From assembly GCF_003569005.1 (NCBI RefSeq), contig NZ_BCUR01000004.1, positions 613,425-677,424 of the forward strand: a stretch of 64,000 nucleotides of DNA, written 5' to 3'. Positions 57,529-64,000 of the stretch are shown one piece after another. Numbering within the stretch: position 1 is the stretch's first letter; each line of letters starts with the position of its first letter. The translations under genes were made by a program, and so were the position numbers. The notes beneath the pieces are model-generated. The model searched no databases and was not told where the DNA came from. It saw only the letters and a program-made list of their open reading frames with translations. Source of the stretch: Vibrio superstes (lineage in GTDB: Bacteria > Pseudomonadota > Gammaproteobacteria > Enterobacterales > Vibrionaceae).

Positions 57529-57952
57529 CGGGAACCCGCTAGAAGAGAAAGGGTGGCCACCAGCATTTATTATTTGTAGGGTAATTGCTGGTGGCCAAAG
57601 GGTCAGAGAGACCTCTTATTTTTTAGTTTTTTATAGGCTTGGTGCTTAGCACTCATAATTTGAGGGCAAGCTTACGCATAACTGTTTGTTATATCAGTGA
57701 GTAGGATCGCAAACTTCACCGGATAATACTCAACAAACAGCAATGAAACTCAGCTTCATAACATTGATCACATATTTACACCTATTACAGTAAGTAAGTG
57801 ATCAGAAATAGCGCAGGAAAAACGCTGGATAACAAGGCAGTTTTTTTGATAAGTAGTTATTCTACAATCAAAAATTCTAACGCCGTTATAGAGTGTTTTA
57901 ACCCGCTAGGCTGAGCAATTATTTACTACGATAGGTATTTATAGGGTTCACT
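57529..57952 (+). promoter_or_regulatory. recC-recB gap with long hairpin and putative promoter
   Basis: TGGCCACCAGCA (57554-57565) and TGCTGGTGGCCA (57586-57597) form a perfect 12-bp stem with a 20-nt loop, a likely recC transcript end though no T-run follows directly. TTGATC (57764-57769), 16 bp and TACAGT (57786-57791) may be the recB promoter. No gene is seen; ptrA, which lies here in E. coli, is absent. Confidence 0.5.
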
Positions 57953-60900
57953 ATGACAAATGATGCGCAAATCCTTCCTGCGCCGCTTGAGACCATGACA
58001 TTTCCTTTGCATGGCGCACGCTTAATTGAGGCATCTGCAGGCACGGGAAAAACCTTTACCATTGCAGGACTCTATCTAAGGTTGTTATTGGGTCATGGTG
58101 ATAACGGCTCAGCGCACCAAACACCGCTTACCGTAGAGCAGATTTTGGTAGTGACCTTTACTGAGGCGGCAACCGCAGAGCTCAAAGATCGAATTCGAGC
58201 GCGGATCCACCAAGCACGGGTGGCTTTTAGTCGAGGCAACAGCGATGATCCGGTGATCAAGCCACTATTAGAGCAAACCGATGATCGTGATCGCGCCTGT
58301 GAGTTGTTACTGGCAGCCGAGCGTCAGATGGATGAAGCCGCGGTTTATACCATCCACGGTTTTTGCCAACGCATGCTGACACAGAATGCTTTTGAATCAG
58401 GCAGTCGCTTTAAAAGCCAATTTATTAAAGATGAAACCCAGCTAAAAGAGCAAGTGGTGGCCGATTATTGGCGTCGTCATTTCTATGGTATGGGCGTTAG
58501 CATGGTGTCAGAGATTCGCAGTCACTGGAAAACACCGCAAGCCCTGTACGCGGATCTGAATAACTTTATCAGTGGTAATGAGGTCTATATTCATTCTGAG
58601 GTCGAAAAGGGAGATCTAGAAACCCTGTACGCTGAGCGTATTGCCGTTCTTGCCAAGCTCCAGAAGCAGTGGTTAGCAGACAGTGCCGACTTTGAAAAGT
58701 TGATTATGGAGTCTGGGATTACCAAGAATCCCTACAACAAGAAGAACGTACCGAACTGGATTGGACAGATTGATAGTTGGGCGGCAAAACCACTTTCCAG
58801 CATTGCGGTGCCGGAGTGCCTAGAGCGCTTTAGCATCAGCACGCTACAAGCAAAAACCAAACCCGACAAGCAAGCGCCAGAGCATGCGGTATTCGATCAT
58901 ATAGATGATTACTGCTCATTGCCTGATCTTGAGGTGAGGCAGGCTATCTTGGGCAATGCCATTCCCGAATGTCGAGCTGAGTTACAAAAAGCTAAGGGTC
59001 AGCAGCAAAAGCTGTCTTTTGACGACCTGCTGAGCCAGCTCGATTATGCCTTGCAAGCCGACGATGAAGGGCTGTTGTCCGAGCGTATTCGCGGGCTATA
59101 TCCTGTTGCGATGATTGATGAGTTTCAAGATACCGATCCTCAGCAATACAATATTTTTAGGCATCTCTACCTGCAGCACCCTGAGTGTGGATTGTTCATG
59201 ATAGGTGACCCTAAGCAGGCAATTTATGCCTTTCGTGGCGCCGATATCTTTACCTATATCCGCGCTCGCAAAGAGGTAACCTCGCACTTCAACCTCACCA
59301 CCAACTGGCGCTCTACTAAAGATATGGTTGAGGCGAGTAACGCACTGTTTCAAGAGGCTGACTCTGCGTTTATTTATGATGATGACATCCCTTTTACTGC
59401 CGTCTCTGCAAGCCCTGGAGCGGATAAAAAGTCGTGGTCGCTCAATGGTGAAACTCAGTCAGCCATGACGGTTTGGCTGAAGGAAAACGAGGGAGAAGCG
59501 GTAGCAAAGGGTGATTATAATCAGAGCATGGCGCAGTCCACCGCTACGCAAATACAGCGCCTGTTAAGCGCGTCCGATACTGGCGATGCACTGCTGCATG
59601 GCTCTAGAGACAAGCCAATTCAAGCGGGCAATATAGCGGTACTGGTGCGAACAGGGCGTGAGGCAAATTTGGTTCGCCGAGCGCTGTCGGAGAAAGGCGT
59701 TGCTAGTGTTTATCTCTCTAATCGAGACAGCGTTTTTGCAAGCCCAGTGGCCAGTGATGTGCTGCTATTTTTACGTGCAGCATTGCACTTTGACAACGAT
59801 AGAGCACTGCGCACAGCCGCCGCCAGTGCTTTGTTTGACCTTTCTTTATTTGACCTAGAGCGTTTGAATCAAGATGAACAATATTGGGAGTTGCTGAGCC
59901 AAGAGTTTAGTGACTATAGGCAGCTGTGGCTGAAGTCCGGGATCATGCCGATGATCCGTAGGCTCATCCAATATAGAGAGCTAGCCCAGAGACTACAAAA
60001 TGAGCACCAGGGGGAGCGGATACTTACCGACCTCATGCATCTGGCTGAGTTATTGCAACAAGCCTCAGCAGAGCTAGAAAGTGATCATGCGCTACTGCGT
60101 TGGTTTGAAGAGTATATCTTTGAAGCGGGTAGTGGTGATGCTGGAGACGAACAAAAGCAACGCTTAGAGTCGGAAAAGAATTTGGTTCAGGTGGTAACCA
60201 TCCACAAATCCAAAGGCTTGGAATACGACATTATTTTTGTTCCCTTTATCAGTGCTTATAGAAAGAGTGATAAGGCTCTGTACTACGATACTGAGCAGCA
60301 TCGTACGCGATTTGATCTCGATAATAATAGTGATGGCATTGCGCTTTCGGATAAAGAGAGGCTTGCCGAGGATTTGCGTCTTATCTACGTTGCGGTCACA
60401 CGTGCGGTCTATGGCTGTTATCTCGGTGTTGCACCGCTAAAAGAAGGTCGTAGTAAAAAAGCCAGCTCACACCTGAGTGCTATTGGCTATTTGCTACAGG
60501 GGCCAGAAGCAAAAGAAGCCTCAGCGCTCTCTAGTGCTCTGCATGTGTTAGAAAACAGATATCCATCAATACAGGTTTGTGAACCGCATGCCTGGGATGA
60601 GGTTCGTTATCAAGCCCCACACGTTGAGCAGTCCCTATTAGAAGCTAATAAGATGCAACAACAGATAGATTGGCGCTGGAGAATGACCAGTTACTCTGGG
60701 CTGGTGAAGCAAGGACATGGCTCAAGCCACAAAGACGAGAGCGTTTGGCTGAATACTAGCTTAGATATTGATGCCTCTGATGATCAAGCGCCGTTGCTTG
60801 ATTTGAATAAAAAGACCATGTTCAATTTCCCGCGCGGCGCGAGACCCGGTACTTTTTTGCATACCCTGTTTGAAGAAGTCGAATATACAGAGTCAGCCTT

Positions 60901-61537
60901 TACTGAAGACAATGAACAAATCATCAGGCAGCTTCTGATCAAAGAGCAGCTAGATGAAGAATGGCTGCCGGTACTGCAAGAGATGATCGATAAGGTGCTC
61001 AATACCGACCTAGATGGTAATGGGATCAAGCTATCGGAGAAACAGCCGCAGCAAAGGCTGGTGGAGATGGAGTTTCTTCTTCCCATCGAAATCCTGTCCT
61101 CACAACGGTTTAATGCCATTACCCATAAGCATGACTCTCTGACCGCGCAAGCCGGAGACCTCGGCTTTGCCCCTGTAGAAGGGATGTTGAAGGGGTTCAT
61201 TGATTTAGTGTTTGAGCATCAAGGCAAATACTATGTGCTGGATTGGAAGTCCAATCACCTTGGGGATAGTGCAGAGGATTATCATCAGAAGAGTCTTGAT
61301 CAGGCGATGATCGGTCATCGCTATGATGCGCAGTATCAAGTCTATGCCTTGGCGCTACACCGCTTCTTAAACAGCCGGATACAAGACTACTCATACGAGA
61401 CTCATTTTGGTGGGTGTTTTTATCTATTCTTGCGCGGCATGGATGGCAGCGGTGACTATGGCGTCTTCCATGCCAAGCCATCGCAACAAATGCTAGAGGA
61501 ATTGGATGCACATATTCGCGGCGAGGAGGCTATCTAA
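57953..61537 (+). CDS. recB: Exodeoxyribonuclease V beta subunit RecB
   Basis: A 1194-residue 3'-5' helicase and nuclease subunit. Helicase motif I is EASAGTGKTFT, motif Ia VTFTEAATAELKDRI, motif II MIDEFQDTDPQQ, motif III-IV region FMIGDPKQAIYAFRGAD, and motif VI-type LIYVAVTRA. The C-terminal nuclease site VLDWKSNHLG holds the catalytic Asp and Lys. Length near E. coli (1180). Its stop overlaps the recD start by one base (TAATG), so the two are translationally coupled. Confidence 0.97.
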   Translation: MTNDAQILPAPLETMTFPLHGARLIEASAGTGKTFTIAGLYLRLLLGHGDNGSAHQTPLTVEQILVVTFTEAATAELKDRIRARIHQARVAFSRGNSDDPVIKPLLEQTDDRDRACELLLAAERQMDEAAVYTIHGFCQRMLTQNAFESGSRFKSQFIKDETQLKEQVVADYWRRHFYGMGVSMVSEIRSHWKTPQALYADLNNFISGNEVYIHSEVEKGDLETLYAERIAVLAKLQKQWLADSADFEKLIMESGITKNPYNKKNVPNWIGQIDSWAAKPLSSIAVPECLERFSISTLQAKTKPDKQAPEHAVFDHIDDYCSLPDLEVRQAILGNAIPECRAELQKAKGQQQKLSFDDLLSQLDYALQADDEGLLSERIRGLYPVAMIDEFQDTDPQQYNIFRHLYLQHPECGLFMIGDPKQAIYAFRGADIFTYIRARKEVTSHFNLTTNWRSTKDMVEASNALFQEADSAFIYDDDIPFTAVSASPGADKKSWSLNGETQSAMTVWLKENEGEAVAKGDYNQSMAQSTATQIQRLLSASDTGDALLHGSRDKPIQAGNIAVLVRTGREANLVRRALSEKGVASVYLSNRDSVFASPVASDVLLFLRAALHFDNDRALRTAAASALFDLSLFDLERLNQDEQYWELLSQEFSDYRQLWLKSGIMPMIRRLIQYRELAQRLQNEHQGERILTDLMHLAELLQQASAELESDHALLRWFEEYIFEAGSGDAGDEQKQRLESEKNLVQVVTIHKSKGLEYDIIFVPFISAYRKSDKALYYDTEQHRTRFDLDNNSDGIALSDKERLAEDLRLIYVAVTRAVYGCYLGVAPLKEGRSKKASSHLSAIGYLLQGPEAKEASALSSALHVLENRYPSIQVCEPHAWDEVRYQAPHVEQSLLEANKMQQQIDWRWRMTSYSGLVKQGHGSSHKDESVWLNTSLDIDASDDQAPLLDLNKKTMFNFPRGARPGTFLHTLFEEVEYTESAFTEDNEQIIRQLLIKEQLDEEWLPVLQEMIDKVLNTDLDGNGIKLSEKQPQQRLVEMEFLLPIEILSSQRFNAITHKHDSLTAQAGDLGFAPVEGMLKGFIDLVFEHQGKYYVLDWKSNHLGDSAEDYHQKSLDQAMIGHRYDAQYQVYALALHRFLNSRIQDYSYETHFGGCFYLFLRGMDGSGDYGVFHAKPSQQMLEELDAHIRGEEAI

Positions 61538-63696
61538 TGGTAATGACTAGCGAAAGCCTATCAGAAACACTCAATCTTACCGATATTGCACCTGAGCAAC
61601 TCACTAATTATCGGAAGAAAAGTTGGCTAGAATGGTTAGAGGTTATGGCCAGTGTGGGAATGATCAGAGATATTGATTTTCAACTGGCTAAATTCTTTGC
61701 AGCGCAAGAGAAAGGCGCGTCAACGCAGCGTATTGCTGTTATGGCTTGCGCGGTGAGTTATGAGCTGAGCAAGGGCAACTCATGCCTACCGATTGCAGAT
61801 AACTGGAATCCCTTAAAGGTGCTAGGGGTTAACCAGCTTGAGCCTTTATTTGCCCCAGAGCTATTGCAATGTGACTGGGTCCGCGAGCTCAACGCCTCTA
61901 GTTTAGTAGCGCAGGATTTCCAAGATGCAATGCGCCTGCCACTGGTGTTTGAGTTTGGAAGCTTGTATTTGCAAAAGTATTGGCATTTTGAGGGAGCGTT
62001 AGCGCAAAAAATATTGGAGTATGCAGAGCCCATTGCCATAGAGGCGAGTAAGCTCTCCACATTGAGGCTTCAACTAGATCAGCTGTTCGCTTGGCAGTTG
62101 AACTACCTATTCTCTGAAATCCAGACACTGAAGAAAAACAATGCCAGCACAGCGGTAGTTCAAAGAGCTATTTGTGAATCTTTGGATGTGCTTGATGTTG
62201 AAGGGATTGCCCTTGATAAAGTCGTGGTTATTGCCACACAGGCACGCAATGTTAGCGACCTTGAGGTACTTAAGGAGTATGTCCCCTTGAGTGCATGCTT
62301 GAACCATCAGAAAGTGGCGGCAGCGACAGCCTTAACGAGGCGATTCTGCGTCATCTCTGGGGGCCCAGGTACAGGGAAAACGACGACGGTTTCTAAGCTG
62401 CTAGCGGCCTTGGTGTCATCCAGTGACTCTGATATCACGATAAAGCTAGCGGCGCCTACGGGCAAGGCGGCAGCTCGTCTTACCGAGTCCATTGGCCAAG
62501 CTATAGACTCACTACCCGTTGCACCTGAAATAAAGGAAAGGATCCCAACCTCAGCCAGTACCTTGCATCGTTTACTTGGCGCTATTCCTAATCGAACTGA
62601 GTTCAAGCATAACTCTAACAACCCCTTACATTTAGACCTATTGATCCTCGATGAAGCATCTATGGTCGATTTGCCTATGATGTACAAATTGCTCAGTGCA
62701 TTGCCTGCTCACGCTAGGTTGATTTTACTCGGTGACAGAGACCAACTGTCGTCGGTTGAGGCTGGCGCTGTATTAGGGGATATTTGCCAGCTTGGAGGCC
62801 AAGGTTATGGCTTGGTTCATCGAGAGCTAATCAATAAGCTGACGGGTTACCAGTTACCGTCTTCGAATCAAATAGGAACCGCGATTGGCGATAGCCTATG
62901 TGTTTTGCACAAAAGCTTTCGTTTCCATAGTCGTTCTGGTGTAGGCAAACTGGCAAGGGCAATTAATTCAGGTAGCAGCAAAGAGGCCGAACAGGTCTTC
63001 TTGGCAGGCTTTGAAGATATAGAGCACTTTGAGGTAACCGCTGATAGTTACCAACAGCTCATCAATACCCTAGTAGCGCGTTATCAGGAGTACCTATCTT
63101 TGCGATACGCAAATAATGGCGAAATGACAATGCCTTCATTTGCTCGGAGCGTTTTGCAAAGCTTTGCCAATACGCGACTGCTGTGCGCTGTGCGTGAGGG
63201 AGAATTTGGGGTAGAGGGTACCAATGCCAATATAGAGCGAGCACTGGTGCGTAAGGGCCTTATACCCGTAGAGCGGGACACATGGTACATCGGGCGTCCA
63301 GTCATGGTGACCAGCAACGATCATAGCCAGCAGTTGTATAATGGAGATATTGGTATTTGCTTGCTTGACGAGAGCTTAGAAGAGCCGCGTTTAAAGGTAT
63401 ATTTCGAGCTTCCCGATGGCAGTGTAAAGGGCGTACTACCTAGCAGGGTTCCGCCACACGAAACGGCCTACTCAATGACAATACATAAATCACAGGGGAG
63501 TGAGTTTAGCCACACCTTGCTATTGCTACCTAAGACGCCAACTCCGGTATTGACGCGAGAGCTGTATTATACTGGAGTGACTCGAGCGAAACATCAGCTG
63601 AGTGTGTATGCCGATAAAGCTATTATGCAACGGGCTATAAAACAGAAAACAGCGCGAAGCAGTCACCTGTCGCAGCGTTTGGCGACCGATGGCTAA
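61537..63696 (+). CDS. recD: Exodeoxyribonuclease V alpha subunit RecD
   Basis: A 719-residue 5'-3' helicase subunit. Walker A is GGPGTGKTTT near residue 273, motif II LILDEASMVDLPMM, motif III LGDRDQLSSVEAGAVLGDI and the C-terminal MTIHKSQGSEF. It is about 100 residues longer than E. coli RecD (608), nearly all before the Walker A motif. Overlaps recB by one base. Convergent with argA, 14 bp away, as in E. coli order. Confidence 0.96.
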   Translation: MVMTSESLSETLNLTDIAPEQLTNYRKKSWLEWLEVMASVGMIRDIDFQLAKFFAAQEKGASTQRIAVMACAVSYELSKGNSCLPIADNWNPLKVLGVNQLEPLFAPELLQCDWVRELNASSLVAQDFQDAMRLPLVFEFGSLYLQKYWHFEGALAQKILEYAEPIAIEASKLSTLRLQLDQLFAWQLNYLFSEIQTLKKNNASTAVVQRAICESLDVLDVEGIALDKVVVIATQARNVSDLEVLKEYVPLSACLNHQKVAAATALTRRFCVISGGPGTGKTTTVSKLLAALVSSSDSDITIKLAAPTGKAAARLTESIGQAIDSLPVAPEIKERIPTSASTLHRLLGAIPNRTEFKHNSNNPLHLDLLILDEASMVDLPMMYKLLSALPAHARLILLGDRDQLSSVEAGAVLGDICQLGGQGYGLVHRELINKLTGYQLPSSNQIGTAIGDSLCVLHKSFRFHSRSGVGKLARAINSGSSKEAEQVFLAGFEDIEHFEVTADSYQQLINTLVARYQEYLSLRYANNGEMTMPSFARSVLQSFANTRLLCAVREGEFGVEGTNANIERALVRKGLIPVERDTWYIGRPVMVTSNDHSQQLYNGDIGICLLDESLEEPRLKVYFELPDGSVKGVLPSRVPPHETAYSMTIHKSQGSEFSHTLLLLPKTPTPVLTRELYYTGVTRAKHQLSVYADKAIMQRAIKQKTARSSHLSQRLATDG

Positions 63697-63710
63697 CGAT
63701 TTAACGGCTA

Positions 63711-64000
63711 TTAGGTGACATCCAGCGCTAGGATTTTTGACTTACGCTGGAAGTTATAAAGGTCCTGCTTTTTAATGGGCAGGGCCTCAAGATCGATTTC
63801 ACTAAAGCCTTGCTCCCTAAACCAATGCAAACTGTGGGTGGTGAGAATAAACAGCTGCTTGATCCCTAGAGAATCAGCTTGGTTCTTCATATGCGCAAGC
63901 AGGTGAGCACCTCTATTTCCATCTCGGTACTCAGGGTGAATAGCCACACACGCCATTTCCGCCATTTGGTCTTCAATATAGGGATAGAGTGCAGCGCAGC
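63711..64000 (-). CDS. argA: N-acetylglutamate synthase ArgA, C-terminal part (runs off window)
   Basis: The last 96 residues of a GNAT acetyltransferase domain, open at the window edge. The frame reads [20 protein letters not shown], then [17 protein letters not shown] (acetyl-CoA-binding RxxG-like region) and [16 protein letters not shown], ending with [20 protein letters not shown]. This matches the E. coli ArgA C-terminus nearly position for position. The enzyme makes N-acetylglutamate, the first step of arginine synthesis. The true start lies beyond 64000 on the minus strand. Confidence 0.93.
   Translation of the reverse strand, partial: CAALYPYIEDQMAEMACVAIHPEYRDGNRGAHLLAHMKNQADSLGIKQLFILTTHSLHWFREQGFSEIDLEALPIKKQDLYNFQRKSKILALDVT

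Overview
The window looks like a chromosomal segment of a Vibrio (Vibrionaceae, Gammaproteobacteria). The NupC protein closely resembles the Vibrio cholerae concentrative nucleoside transporter. The neighbourhoods yjjV-like/deoCABD, ytjB/serB/radA and recC/recB/recD/argA follow the enterobacterial-vibrio gene order, and a second EF-G (fusA2) sits beside radA. These assignments come from reading motifs and from recalled family members; no database search was run.

Layout. (1) 1-3.6 kb: LysR regulator, a small beta-barrel outer-membrane protein and a secreted protein with three near-identical 109-residue repeats. (2) 3.9-10.9 kb: TatD-type hydrolase, nupC, a tiny XapX-type membrane protein and deoC-deoA-deoB-deoD. 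This is a complete nucleoside uptake and catabolism block. The nupC promoter has two CRP-like sites 53 bp apart with a LacI-family (CytR-type) operator between them, as in E. coli deoP2. (3) 10.9-18.1 kb: housekeeping genes ytjB, serB-radA (overlapping), fusA2 and a convergent long-chain acyl-CoA ligase. (4) 18.3-31.4 kb: AT-rich Flp/Tad type IVb pilus locus. It holds a divergent AraC regulator, two Flp pilins, an attenuator, TadV, an unusual winged-helix/AAA+ ATPase, RcpC, RcpA, a short lipoprotein, TadZ, TadA, TadB, TadC and TadD. No tadE, tadF or tadG is present. A Wzy/O-antigen-ligase family protein lies convergently at its end. (5) 31.7-45.6 kb: galactoside utilisation. It holds lacZ, an ABC ATPase and a GH36 alpha-galactosidase on one strand, a convergent MATE transporter, then galM, two sugar permeases and a solute-binding protein, closed by a GalR-type repressor. 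GalR-like operators lie at lacZ and upstream of galR. A 263-bp structured MITE-like element with terminal inverted repeats and flanking TA sits between the second permease and the binding protein. (6) 46-52 kb: DAACS symporter, zntA, dapD, marC, yebG. (7) 52-64 kb: LysR regulator with divergent TDT-family transporter, recC, recB-recD without the ptrA found between recC and recB in E. coli, and the 3' end of argA, which runs off the window.

How the parts work together. NupC imports nucleosides. DeoA and DeoD phosphorolyse them, DeoB converts ribose/deoxyribose-1-phosphate to the 5-phosphate, and DeoC cleaves deoxyribose-5-phosphate. In the galactoside region the ABC importer would bring in alpha- and/or beta-galactosides. 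The GH36 enzyme and LacZ would hydrolyse them, and GalM would supply alpha-galactose; the Leloir genes galE, galT and galK are not in the window. The Tad locus encodes secretin, motor and inner-membrane platform for Flp pili but seems to rely on pseudopilins encoded elsewhere. RecBCD forms the double-strand-break repair nuclease/helicase, and RadA and the SOS-type YebG are other DNA-damage genes.

The strongest leads are the structured TA-flanked element (42989-43251), the reduced and embellished Tad locus with its AAA+ ATPase and Wzy-type ligase, the three-repeat secreted protein, and the CRP/CytR architecture of nupC.
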